Below, in pieces: positions 49,795 through 60,190 of a stretch of 64,000 nt of DNA. Made by a program: the position numbers and the translations under genes. Location of the stretch: positions 2,281,001 through 2,345,000 of the forward strand of contig CANXME010000532.1 of the NCBI GenBank assembly GCA_948144175.1, in the 5' to 3' direction. Position 1 is the first letter of the stretch, and each line of letters begins with the position of its first letter. This DNA is from Closterium sp. NIES-65 (lineage: Eukaryota; Streptophyta; Zygnematophyceae; Desmidiales; Closteriaceae). A model generated the notes under the pieces. It saw only the letters and a list, made by a program, of their open reading frames with translations, ran no database searches and was not told the DNA's origin.

Positions 49795-50340
49795 CGGAGG
49801 CAGCGCAAGGCGCCGCGGAAGCGCGGATGCAGGTCGCGCGGCGGACGAAATGGGTGACGGCAGCGTAAGGCGCCAGGGGAGTGCGGATTCAGGTCGCGCG
49901 GCGGACGAAATAGGTGACGGCAGCGTAAGGCGCCATGGAAGCGCGGATTCAGGTCGCGCGGCGGACGAAATGGGTGACGGCAGCGTAAGGCGCCAGGGAA
50001 GCGCGGATTCAGGTCGCGCGGCGGACGAAATGGGTGACGGCAGCGTAAGGCGCCAGGGAAGCGCGGATTCAGGTCGCGCGGCGAACGAAATGGGTGACGG
50101 CAGCGTAAGGCGCCAGGGAAGCACGGATTCAGGTCGCGCGGCGGACGAAATGGGTGACGGCAGCGTAAGGCGCCATGGAAGCGCGGATTCAGGTCGCGCG
50201 GCGGACGAAATGGGTGACGGCAGCGTAAGGCGCCGCGGGAGCGCGGATTCAGACGATTCGACGGGCGAAATGCGCAGGGATGGCGCGAGGCGCCGCGGTA
50301 GCGCGGATGCAGACGGGTCGGTGGGCGAAATGCTTGAGAA
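49795..50340 (+). repeat. 60-bp tandem repeat in Gag-R
   Basis: About nine units encoding GSVRRQGSADSGRAADEMGD. The central six differ by only one or two bases, so recent amplification or conversion is likely. Gag-L has the older, more varied form at 46860-47300 on the other strand. Long antisense frames across it (49558-51663) are by-products of the repeat. Confidence 0.9.
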
Positions 50341-52862
50341 CGGCGCGGGGCGCCGGGGGAGCACGGATGCAAATCGCTCGCCAGGCAGGATGCGCGGAAG
50401 TAACGCAAGGCGCGGCGAAGACAAGGAGGCTGAGCGCGCGCCAGAAGCCAGCCGTGAGGAAATGAGGAGGCGAGACGCGCAGGCGGGTATGTATGGCTCG
50501 CCTGAACCAAGACGCGGACACGAGCGCAGGAGGCGCCTGGCGTTGGGTGGAGGGCGATCACCAGAGCTGCGGCGAGAGGAAAGGGGGAACGACCGCGGTA
50601 GGGGGCACGCGCAGCGCTCGCCCGCACGGCAGCGGCAGGAGGAGGGGGAAGCGCGTGTTAAGGGGAGTGAATGTTTGTCGCAGTACATCGCGGGGGCGGA
50701 TGCGAGAGCACGCCGTAAAGGAATGAAAGAGTACCCGTGCGCAGGAGCAGGGTTGGTGCATGGAGCCTGACGGACAGGCAAGGGGGAGACAAGAGAGAGA
50801 GACACACAGGAGGAGGGATGAGGAAGAGCGCTGCCAGCGAGATGTGTCCCCAAGGAAGGACTCGGGAAATGCCAAGGGAAGGGTAAGAGAATATCATGGG
50901 CGCCGAGGAGCAGGCGGACGAGGGAGGCGGTGTCAAGAAGATTCCCCTGAGGGTAAGGAAGGGAGGGAGAAGACGAAAAGGAGTGATGAGGAGCTGTGTG
51001 AAGCGAAGGAACATGAGTATAGTGAAGAGGAGGAATATGGGTATAATCTGGAGCGGCGCCGACGCAGGAAGCAGGAGAGGCGTGAGAAGGTGAATCACTC
51101 ATCAGAGCAGCAGCGGGGGCGGGCGGAGGAGCAACAGGAAGTGCGCGAGGACGAGTTCTCACCTGATCCGCGTTGGCAGCGCGGAGGAGGGCGGAACGGA
51201 GGGTCGCGCTCGCCTGAGGTGCGTCAGCACCATGATGGGAGGCAGGGGGGCGGGTCGCGCTCGCCTGATCGGCATGGGCAACATGATAGACGACAGACTG
51301 GCGGGTCTGGCTCACCTGATCTGTGGCGGCACTACGCGGGAAGGGCAAGGGGTGAGACACGTTCGCCAGGTCTGCAGCGCAAGCAGGGAGGGAGATGGGA
51401 GGAGGAGTGGCATCTGCAAGACAGTCGCCGCGGGCACGGAGGGAGAAGGGACGAGAGATCCCCTTCGCCCGAGAGGCACTGGAAGCGAGGAACACATAGA
51501 GAAGGCTGGGCGAGGGCGCATTACTCGCCAGAGAGGCAGTCGGGGCGAGCAGGAGCACGGATGAGTGTGGAGGACATGCGAAGGGAGGTGGGACAGGACC
51601 AGCGCGGACGCGAAGGGGGAGGCGGCGGGCTGGCATACAGCACGGAGCGCGCCAGAGTGGCAAGGGAAAGAATCAAGAGGGCAAGGGAGAGGGAGTCATC
51701 AGGAAGGCAGGCGAGAGGTCTGAGTAAATCATGGGGAGACGGTCGGGGGAGCACGGCGATGTTTGAGCAAGTGGAAGTGCCGGCGCGATTCGCGGGAGAT
51801 CAGCGCACAGGGCCCTCACTCAAGAACTACTTAATGCAAGTAGGGAATGTGAGATACAGGTGCGAGAGGAGTGGTATGGACTCGGTGGATTTTTTTCTGA
51901 GTCTGCCGAACACACTGGAAGGGGAGGCGGAAACGCTGTACAGAATGAAGATGGATGAGTTGCTAGAGAGGGCAGGAAGGTACGGGGAAGACCCCACGGA
52001 AGCATTTCTGAAGCAGTTACAGCGGCAGTTTCCAGGGCACACCGCGGAGAAGATAAGAGAATTTCAGAATTTCAGGAAGGGGTGGAGCGAGTCGTTGCTT
52101 ACCTACTACAACCGGCTGATCAACCTGGCGGAGGATGTAACATGTGCAGACATGGGCCTTCTTGTTAGCAAGTTCCTGGATGGACTCGACAGCACCATGG
52201 GAAGCGGATTGCGGATGAGGGTGTACGAAATGGGGGCAGACACAACGCTGGATGAAGTCTTTGAGTTGGCAGAGAAAATAGAGTTTGCGCAGAGGAAGTT
52301 TGAAGCGTACCGGCCACAAACGACAGAGAGGAGCCGTGGGCCGATAAGGGCAGCAGCAATGGTATCTGAAGATCAGGGAAGGTCAGAGGAACGAGGGGAT
52401 GGTAGGGCAGACAACAGGACCTGCTACAGATGCGGACAGTCGGGGCACGTTAGGAGAGATTGCAAGAACTGTGATCGCTGTGGGAAGCCAGGATACTTGA
52501 GGAGAGAGTGCCCAGATGCATCGTGGTGTGAAATTTCCAGCAAGAAGGGACGTGAAGCGAAGGACTGCTACCAGCGGGAGGGGACAGCAAAGGGGAACCC
52601 GGAAGAGCTGGAACATGAGCTCAGCAGGCTACAAGCACAGCTGCAGGCACTCAGACAAAGGCGGGAAGTAGAGGCAGGAACGAGCGCCAGGGATGAGGAT
52701 GACAGGGAAGTAGAGCAGGAGGTGCAGCGCGCGTACGTGGCATGGAAGGGAAGGGAAGAGATGGGACTACGGAGTGGAGGGAAGGACGACCTCCAGGAGC
52801 ACCGACAAAAGGGAGGAGAGAAGGGGCAGCAGGCAGAGGAGACGACACCAAGGGACGTTGTA

Positions 52863-53000
52863 GAAGAAGAAGAAGAAGAAGAAGAAGAAGAAGAAGAAGA
52901 AGAAGAAGAAGAAGAAGAAGAAGAAGAAGAAGAAGAAGAAGAAGAAGAAGAAGAAGAAGAAGAAGAAGAAGAAGAAGAAGAAGAAGAAGAAGAAGAAGAA
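52863..53000 (+). repeat. (GAA)46 microsatellite
   Basis: 138 bp of pure GAA/TTC, in frame as poly-Glu in Gag-R. On its right (53001-53130) lies, in inverted orientation, the segment that encodes the AAAKAEEKEEQVGAG repeats in Gag-L. Confidence 0.95.
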
Positions 53001-53194
53001 GCTCCCGCCCCCACCTGCTCTTCCTTTTCCTCTGCCTTCGCTGCTGCTGTTACAGACGCTCCCGCCCCCACCTGCTCTTCCTTTTCCTCTGCCTTCGCTG
53101 CTGCTGTTACACACGCTCCCACCCCCGGCGCGACAGGACAGGAGCAAAACCACTGAAAACAGGACATGACAGGAACGGGGATCTGACATATTAT

Positions 53195-53289
53195 GTATTC
53201 GCAGGCAAGGAAAATTACTGACATGAAGTCACCACTGCAGATGCGCAGCATGTACTTGCCGGGCTTGCCCGTGACGTAGTTGCCCGAGT
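53195..53289 (-). pseudogene. HG-2 exon 3
   Basis: Starts after GTGTGGCAG with DSGNYVTGKPGKYMLRICSG. HG-1 has DSGNHLTGKPGKYMLQICG. The 3' boundary is approximate, because no clear GT donor is conserved between the two copies. Confidence 0.6.
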
Positions 53290-53506
53290 CTGCCACACTC
53301 GTCGGTGAGAACAAGAGCAGAAAAGGGAGCCCGCGGCAGCGGGGAAGAGGGAGAGGAAGGGGGAGAACGGGCGCGGTAAGGCGGGGGGAAGGCAAGCGGC
53401 TAGGGGCTGCGAGTGAAGTGCTGCAGAGCATTGAACGGAAGTAGTGGGATTCGTCGAAAATGCACCAGGGTTGGTTGGAGCTGGTTTGGTGTGCTGGATG
53501 GCTCAC

Positions 53507-53588
53507 CAGCGCTGCACTGCACCGCGCACGCGAGTTGCTCAAAGATTTGCAGGCACATGTCAGTACCAGTCGTGATGAAAGTACCCAT
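53507..53588 (-). pseudogene. HG-2 exon 2
   Basis: Encodes MGTFITTGTDMCLQIFEQLA then CAVQC, ending at a GTGAGCC donor. HG-1 has the related GNDICAHIVEQLACAVRA. The acceptor is uncertain by a few bases. Confidence 0.6.
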
Positions 53589-53771
53589 CTCCACGCACGA
53601 CACGAGGCTCTCGTGAGCGCACACACACACATACAAGCACAAAACAAGACTTCTTGGTTCCTTTTGCAGAGCAGGTGCGTGTAAACGAACGATGACCAAA
53701 ATTGCATGCAGGCAGGCAGTGCTGCTTCGTTTAGATTGAAACGATTCCCGTATCATCGCGCGACCACTCAC

Positions 53772-53914
53772 GCTAGCCGGGACGGATGAGACGCCGTCGA
53801 TACCCTGCACACCCGCGGTGACCGTGGCGGTATCGGTAACGCCGAGCGCCTGAACGGCGAAGTTAAGGTCAGCGCAACCATTAGGGCAGCACGACAGGTG
53901 CGACGCTCCCACAC
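53772..53914 (-). pseudogene. HG-2 exon 1, second part
   Basis: Continues exon 1 after Gyp-1: VGASHLSCCPNGCADLNFAV to SSVPAS, ending at a GTGAGT donor. CACAC at 53910-53914 is the target duplication of Gyp-1. Confidence 0.75.
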
Positions 53915-54406
53915 TGAAACGTTGCTGGCAGGGAAGTAGCAGCCTTAGTAGGCCAGGAAAACGAGGATAGAGTGCTCTCTGGAGTTCTCTGGAAATTGCA
54001 CTATGACTTCACAAATTTCACAGTACAATTTTATAGAGCACATTCAAATATCGAGTCGCACTCCCAAGTCGCGACTCTCTCTGAATTTCTCAATGGTAAC
54101 CCAACCCCTTTGAAATGAACCTGCCGTGAAATTCAGAGAATTATTGCGGTACGGGATTGGACGGCGAGCTTGGTTACGGGGCTGTAATTCCGTCGGTGTT
54201 GTTGGCGAAGTCGGCGAGCGGTCGGAACTTCGGTGTTCTGCGTTTCGTAATTTTCGCGCGAGGGTTTGTGTTGGGCTGCGCGTCAGGACCTGGTCGCCCA
54301 GCTGCAGGTTGAGGCGTTTGACCAATACGAACAGTTGGTGAGGTGGCGCTTGACTTCCGCCCACCTGCACTGTACTTGGCAGCATTCGGCTGCCACACTG
54401 TTACAT
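53915..54406 (-). repeat. Gyp-1 3' LTR
   Basis: 492 bp, near-identical to 59138-59628. TG...CA ends in the minus-strand sense. Confidence 0.95.
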
Positions 54407-54429
54407 TACTTCCCCCTCCAAGTGGCGCC

Positions 54430-55600
54430 GTCCACGGCGCCAAACCGTGGCTGGTCAAATACTGATTCACAGGAGTTGCGGCACGGTCAAGGTGGCTCTC
54501 TGGTTCCCATGAGTCGTCACTAGTGGGCTGGTCCTTCCAATGAACAAGAAACTCGCGACCATGAGGTGTGTCGCGATGTGCAGTGATAGATGCAACCTCA
54601 AACAGGTCGGGGCTGCCTTCGAACATCGGTGGCAGTTGGCGTGTGGCTGGACGGTCGTGTGAAGGTGCACGGAAAGGGCGGAGGCGCTGGACATGGAAGA
54701 CGGGGTGAATCTTCATATAGCTGGGCAGTTGGAGACGGTAGGTGACTGGTGAGAGGACTCGGGTGATGGTGAACGGGCCAATAAAGCGAGGGGCGAGTTT
54801 TCTGGTTGTGCCTTTGCGTAGGAGAGGTAGGTGGTTAGTGGAGAGTAACACTTGATCGCCAACCTTGAAGCGTATATATTTGCGGTGGGAGTTGGCATAG
54901 TGGGTCTGTTTGGCTTGAGCTTTAAGGATGGAGGTGCGAGCGGCATCAATGGCTGATTCGAGTGAGTTGAGGAACTCAAAGGCTGCTGGTGCGTGGGAGA
55001 GGTGGGGGGGTGGGGTCATGGGGAGGCGGGGGTGCTGTCCGGTTGCGAGGTAGAAGGGTGGCTGGCCGGTGGAAAGGTGGGGTGTGCTGTTGTATGCGAG
55101 TTCGATGGCAGTGAGGTGGAGATCCCAATCAGTTTGGCAAGCAGTAACTTGTGCACGGAGGGAGTCTTCAAGCGTGCGGTTCATCCGCTCGGTTTGTCCG
55201 TCCGTTTCAGGGTGATACGCGGTAGAAAACTTCAGCCGGGTTCCGTGAAGCTTGAAGAGGCTCTGCCAAAAGTTACTCAAGAAGCGGGGGTCACGGTCTG
55301 AAATGATGGCGGATGGGAGACCATGTAGGCGGACTATGTGATCGAAGAAGAGTCGGGCTGTTTCGGGTGCGGTGACGGTTGTGTGGGTAGGAATGAAGTG
55401 GCTCATTTTGGAGAGTCGGTCGACGACGACTAGGATAGCGTTGTAGCTGCAGGGTGTGCGGGGCAGATCCATGATGAAGTCCATGGTGACTTCATCCCAC
55501 ACTTTGGTAGGTGGAGGGATGGGCTGAAGGAGTCCGTAGCGGTTGGTGGTGCGTGCTTTGAGTTGTTGACAGGTGCGGCAGGTGCGTATCAGCATGCATG
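54430..55600 (-). pseudogene. pol: Gyp-1 integrase with chromodomain
   Basis: Zinc-binding end [15 protein letters not shown], core VTMDFIMDLPRTP, VDRLSKMSHFIPTHTTVTA, ISDRDPRFLSNFWQ and YHPETDGQTERMNRTLED, giving the D, D and E residues. Then FKVGDQVLLSTNH, LAPRFIGPFTITRVL and VFHVQRLRPF (GPY/F region), and the C-terminal chromodomain FEVASITAHRD, FLVHWKDQPTSDDSWEPES. It is one frame off the RT frame (shift near 55600). The chromodomain should guide insertion by binding histone marks, as known for chromoviruses. Confidence 0.92.
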
Positions 55601-58155
55601 CGTGGCCAATGGTAGTCGTTGGAGAGGCGTGCGTAGGTCTTCTCAACACCAAAGTGGCTGCCGGTAACGGTGTCGTGGTATTCGGAGAGTAGCAGCTGTC
55701 GTAAGGAGCGATCTGCAGGGACACAAATGGTTTTGGTGACGGTGTTATACCAAAATGGGTCTTCGAATGAGTAGGCCAGGTCCTCGGGTGCTTGCTTGAC
55801 AAAAAACAGGTCACGTTTGTAGGTGCGCTGAAATTTCGTGATGAAGGTATCATCCCAAGTGATGCTGCTGATTCCATGGAGTTGCAAGGGTGGGTTCGGA
55901 GTGTGAGGTGGAGGTGATGAGGTGGGGCTGGTTGGGGAGTGGTGGGGCTGGTTGGTGGTTGGTTTGGGCTGGTCGGTGGGTGGTGGGGCTGGTGGTGGTG
56001 GTGGTCGGGACAAGATGTCGGCTGGGTTGAGTTTTCCGAGGCGGTAGATAATCTGAAGTGAGGGTACGAACTGCTCCAAAAACTCAGCCCATTGGGCTTT
56101 GCGGCGGCTGAGCACAGGCTGTGTTTTCAAGTGTTGAAGAGGGCGGTGGTCGGTGTAGACGGTGACGGGCTGCAGCTCCACGTAACAGCGCCATGTCTTG
56201 ATTGCGTGGACAATGGCAAGGAGCTCCCGATCGTGTGTTGCGTAGTTGCGCTCTGCCGGTTGAAGCTTGCGTGACTCGAAAGCGAGTGGCTGCATCCCAT
56301 GGCCGTGGTCTTGACAAAGAATGGCACCGACAGCGACATCGGAAGCATCGGTCCATATGAAGTATGGGCGTGAAGGGTCGGCGACGGTGAGGACTGGTGC
56401 AGAGGTGAGTGCTGATTTGATTGAGTTGAAAGCAGTCTGCTGCGGTATTCCCCATTGAAAGGCAGCTCCTTGACGGAAGAGATCGGTCAAAGGGGCGCAG
56501 ATGTGAGAGAAGTTGAAAATGAATTTCCGGTAATACTTGGCGAGGCCGATGAAACTTTGCAGCTCCGCTACCGTGCGTGGGGCTGGCCAATCAGCAAGGC
56601 ACTGGACCTTTGCGGGGTCCATAGCAATGCCTTTGGAGCTGATGACATGGCCGAGAAAGCCGATGCTTGAACGGGCGAAGGTGCACTTGGAGAGCTTGGC
56701 GTAGAGGCGGTGTTGGCGAATCTTGTCGAGGACGATGCGTAGGTGCTGAGCGTGTTCCTCGAGTGAATTGCTGAAAATGAGGATGTCATCGAGGAACACG
56801 ATGACAAAGCGGTCGAGGAAGGGCTGAAAAATGTCGTTCATGAGTCCCATGAGCGTGGCTGGTGCGTTGGTGAGGCCGAACGGAAGTACGCGGAACTCGA
56901 AGTGGCCGTAGCGGGTTCGAAACGCCGTCTTGTTGATGTCGTCTTCGGCGAGCCGGATCTGGTGGTAACCGGAGCATAGGTCGAGCTTGCTGAAAACTGT
57001 TGCTTCCCCAAGCATGTCGAACAACTCCTCGACACGGGGTAGCGGGTACTTATTCTTGATTGTGATGGCGTTGAGGGCGTGGTAGTCGATGCAAAGGCGC
57101 AGGTCACCTTCCTTCTTGCGGGTGAAAAGCACAGGGGCAGTATATGGTGAGGTGCTTGGGCGGATGAAACCCTTCTCGAGAAGGTCATCGAGTTGACGGC
57201 GGAGCTCCAAAAGTTCAGCGGTGCTCATGCGATAGGTTGGGCGCACGGGCGGTGTAGAACCTGGAATGAGGCGGATGCTATGGTCAATAGCACGCTCGGG
57301 TGGAAGTTCGGCGGGAAGATCTTCGGGGAAGATGTCGGTGTAGCCTTGGAGTAACTTCTGTATAGGTGATGGGAGAGAGTTGGGTGATGGTTCAAATTCG
57401 GGAGCGGTGAAGATGACTAGGAGATGATGAGGAGGAGGTGGTGATGGAGGGGTGGGGGCTGATGGATTGATAACTTCAGAGGCGGGGCGGATGATGGGAC
57501 GTCGTGGCTGCTGGGTTGGGTGGGGTGGAGAAGGAGGAGGTGTGTTGATCACTTCGGGGGAGCCGGGTGGTGTTGGCTGCTGCACGGGAGCTATGCGAGG
57601 AGGAGGGAGAGGGGGGATATGGGAAGATGGAGATGGGACAGGTTGGGGTGGATGGGTTGATGAAGCGGAACTGGTTGGGGATGACCATGGTCGGCGAAAG
57701 GAGTGGGATGGGAGGTCGTAGTTGCCGACGGTGACAGTTCCGTTGCGCCAATAAATCCGCGGTCCAAACTGGTGCAACCATGGTTGACCGATAACGCCTT
57801 CATACCCGCCGAGGTGCAGTTGCTCGGACGTGACCGTCGCCTCCAAGCTTCCAAACATGCAATGCACAGGGAGGAGAGTAGGTCCGCAGCGCCGCCGAGT
57901 ACCATCTGCCATGATCACGTCCTGCGGGTTGCTGTTGGGATCTTCGGGGAGAAAAAGTTCAGCAGCAATTGAGGGAGAGAGGAAATTTGCTGAAGCACCG
58001 GTATCGAGCAAAAAGTCAACGTAGCGATTCTTTATTTTTGCGTATAGAATGATGGCGGGGAATGGAGCGTTGGATGTGGTGTAGAGTTCAGAGGTGCCGA
58101 TGAATAATGGAGTCGGGAGAAGCGGGGCATGCGATGCGTCAGAGGTCTGCCCCAC
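55600..58155 (-). pseudogene. pol: Gyp-1 protease, RT and RNase H
   Basis: Protease [17 protein letters not shown], a Pro-rich spacer, RT with [33 protein letters not shown] and the catalytic FLDD ([13 protein letters not shown]), RNase H with [35 protein letters not shown] and YTDHRPL, then [11 protein letters not shown], and the integrase N-terminal region [21 protein letters not shown]. All catalytic motifs are present in this long open frame of 887 residues, so the only visible defect is the shift at its 3' end. Confidence 0.92.
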
Positions 58156-58903
58156 TGCTACTGGCGCTGTCCGTTTCCCGGAGACCTTTCAAAGTTGCAG
58201 CGGTTCGGGCAATGCCGCCACGTAGGCGGCTCGCACCTACTTTCCCGCACGAGTAGCACGTAAGCGTGGACTGGTTGCGTGCACGCTGTTCCACCACACC
58301 GAGCTCCATGGGAGAAGGACCGTTGGTGTGGTAGGTAGGTCCAGCAGTGGTGTGCTGCCCGGTTCGTCCTTGGAATCGCTGGTATGCTGCAAAGTTGATG
58401 GTGTCAAAACGCTGGCGACACGAATCATCTCATCCGACGTCGTAGCGCCGCGGAGTTTGACCTCGGTGCGGATTTTTCGGCTTCAGCACCCGCTTGAATT
58501 TGTCCATCAGTTCAGCAGCAGGGATATCAGGGATCTCAAGCACGAGCTCGCGGAAGCGGTTGATGTACTCAGCGATCGAGCGATGTTGGCGTAATTCAGC
58601 GAGGTTGTCACGTGCGCTCTCGATGGAGCTGACCGGCTCGAAGTTCATTAATAGCGATGCAGAAAACTCTTCCCAAGTTGAAATCGTAGCATGGCAACTC
58701 TGCCACCAAGTAGCAGCTGCACCCCTCAGCATCATGCCGGCGTGCCGAGCCCACTCCGCCCGGTTGACATGACAAAGGGAGAGGTATTCTTCCACTTGGA
58801 AAAGCCACCGTCGCACCGGTAAGTGGCGTTTTCCAGGGATGAACGGCTCGGGTTCGGGTACTTTGGGTCGTGCAGATGCCACAGCAGGTGCTGGCGTCGG
58901 CAC
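58156..58903 (-). pseudogene. gag: Gyp-1 gag and zinc knuckle
   Basis: 58903-58430: MPTPAPAVASARPKVPEPEP, then the gag domain (RRWLFQVEEYLSLC, WARHAGMMLRGAAATWWQSC, FEPVSSIESARDNLAELRQH, YINRFRELVLEIPDI). A frameshift at about 58445 and another within the knuckle (CYSCGK, then C...H...CPNRC in the next frame, 58250-58195) separate it from protease. Confidence 0.85.
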
Positions 58904-59137
58904 CTGTGTGCCCAGGAGTCCACGTTCCTGGAGTTCGCCGAGGATCCGGTTGTCAAAAGTAGTTGAACGAGTAAGAAGTACGAGTAGATTAAACTAGGGC
59001 CTAGGCTTAGTAGCCTAGGCCCAACTAGAATGTCGAGCGGGTTTTGCCTAGGGTGAAGTTCGAGTGAGTTGTGAGGAGAAAATTGTGAAGAATGATTTCA
59101 CTATAGATTTCGAAGTACATATAGCAAAGGAAACAAG

Positions 59138-59628
59138 TGAAACGTTGCTGGCAGTGAAGTAGCAGCCTTAGTAGGCTAGGAAAACGAGGATAGAGTGCTC
59201 TCTGGAGTTCTCTGGGAATTGCACTATGACTTCACAAATTTCACAGTACAATTTTATAGAGCACATTCAAATATCGAGTCGCACTCCCAAGTCGCGACTC
59301 TCTCTGAATTTCTCAATGGTAACCCAACCCCTTTGAAATGAACCTGCCGTGAAATTCAGAGAATTATTGCGGTACGGGATTGGACGGCGAGCTTGGTTAC
59401 GGGGCTGTAATTTCATCGGTGTTGTTGGCGAAGTCGGCGAGCGGTCGGAACTTCGGTGTTCTGCGTTTCGTAATTTTCGCGAGAGGGTTTGTGTTGGGCT
59501 GCGCGTCAGGACCTGGTCGCCCAGCTGCAGGTTGAGGCGTTTGACCAATACGAACAGTTGGTGAGGTGGCGCTTGACTTCCGCCCACCTGCACTGTACTT
59601 GGCAGCATTCAGCTTCCACACTGTTACA
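59138..59628 (-). repeat. Gyp-1 5' LTR
   Basis: 491 bp, the mate of 53915-54406. Confidence 0.95.
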
Positions 59629-59633
59629 CACAC

Positions 59634-59808
59634 ACCGCGTGGGGGGCACTGCTGGCTTCGTCGGTGGCTTGCCGGTCAGCGGACAGTTGGGGTACGCCGT
59701 CGCGGCTATGGTACTAGACGGCAGCAGAAGAGTCGCCGCCAGCAGCGCCGTGAGAAGCTTCGCCACGATGAAGCAGCAATTCCATATCTTCGCCAGCGAA
59801 GTGGCCAC
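59634..59808 (-). pseudogene. HG-2 exon 1, first part
   Basis: MATSLAKIWNCCFIVAKLLT, then the hydrophobic signal peptide (ALLAATLLLPSSTIAA) and YPNCPLTGKPPTKPAVPPTR. It is cut by Gyp-1 just after this point. HG-1 (MATWLAKTWNRRF) supports the start codon. Confidence 0.78.
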
Positions 59809-60190
59809 GATGGCGAGAGCTGTGAGCTGGGCGACGCTCGCTGGTCAGCAGCAGGTGGCACTAGAAACTACTACTATTACCACACCGCGGCTGGAACCGA
59901 ACTGTATGAGGGAGCGCGGACAGGCAGACTGTTGCTGGGTTGCACTTGCACTTGCGTATGCTCATGGTGGGTGGGTGGGTGTAATCGCGTCGCGTCGCGA
60001 GGAGAGAATCCCGTGTAAGGGGCACGGACAATCTGGGGCCGGCAAGGCTCTCCGACCGAACCGCCAAACTTATCCGCTCTGCACTGGGTGCTCGTTAGAC
60101 GCACCTCCTTTGCCCTTGATTCAAATGGAGGGGCAACCTGGCCACCTTCGCCAGGGGAATCAAAGAGCAGTGGTCAGACATTCCTTCAAC
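59809..60190 (-). promoter_or_regulatory. 5' flank of HG-2
   Basis: Collinear with 5565-5894 upstream of HG-1 over about 330-380 bp, so it includes the shared promoter and 5' leader. Similarity ends at about 60190 (AGACATTCCTTC). No TATA box could be assigned with confidence. Confidence 0.5.

Larger units (their letters stand above)
47818..53156 (+). pseudogene. Gag-R: giant gag-only element, plus copy
   Basis: The open frame starts at ATG 47818 (MDCHELRWQQMYSRRETP), is interrupted by NA-3 after 56 bases, resumes at 49417 (PSRRTRSQERGRSREW), and passes through eight or more 60-bp repeats to a frameshift at about 50765. The next frame, 50760-53156, carries Arg/Glu-rich sequence, the gag domain (VEVPARFAGDQRTGPSLKNY, QFPGHTAEKIREFQNFRKG), two good CCHC knuckles (CYRCGQSGHVRRDC, CDRCGKPGYLRREC with H to Y) and a decayed third. 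It then has a poly-Glu run from (GAA)46 and an inverted piece of the C-terminal repeats. No pol is present. Together with Gag-L it forms a head-to-head inverted pair inside HG-2 intron 3. Confidence 0.78.
53915..59628 (-). mobile_element. Gyp-1: Ty3/gypsy chromovirus
   Basis: 5714 bp with LTRs 53915-54406 and 59138-59628, target duplication CACAC (53910-53914 and 59629-59633), and TGTAACAG...AACGTTTCA ends in the minus-strand sense. Order: gag, zinc knuckle, protease, RT, RNase H, integrase, chromodomain (gypsy order). The LTRs differ at about eight positions by eye, so it is fairly young, but two or three frameshifts (58430, 58200, about 55600) disable it. The polypurine tract GGAGGGGGAAG abuts the 3' LTR. 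The sequence after the 5' LTR (CTTGTTTCCTTTGC) is not the tRNA-Met site used by its neighbours. Confidence 0.95.
42894..59808 (-). pseudogene. HG-2: secreted, GPI-anchor-like host gene split by retroelements
   Basis: Same gene as HG-1 with all five exons recognisable over 17 kb. Exon 1 (59808-59634 plus 53914-53772) is cut by Gyp-1 after PPTRC. Exon 2 is about 53588-53507, exon 3 starts at 53289, exon 4 is 43689-43574 and exon 5 is 43385-42894. Intron 3 has grown to about 9.5 kb through Gag-L, Gag-R, MITE-1 and NA-3. The predicted protein has a signal peptide, a Cys-rich N-terminal part, N-glycosylation motifs (NMT, NAT), a Pro-rich stalk and a C-terminal hydrophobic segment, suggesting an extracellular membrane-anchored protein. 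Exon 1 interruption makes expression unlikely. The family is not recognised. Confidence 0.75.

Noticed and set aside
49558-51663. 701-residue minus-strand frame over Gag-R
   Set aside because: It is the antisense of the Arg/Glu-rich gag and its 60-bp repeat. It has no independent motif and the sense frame carries the zinc knuckles.
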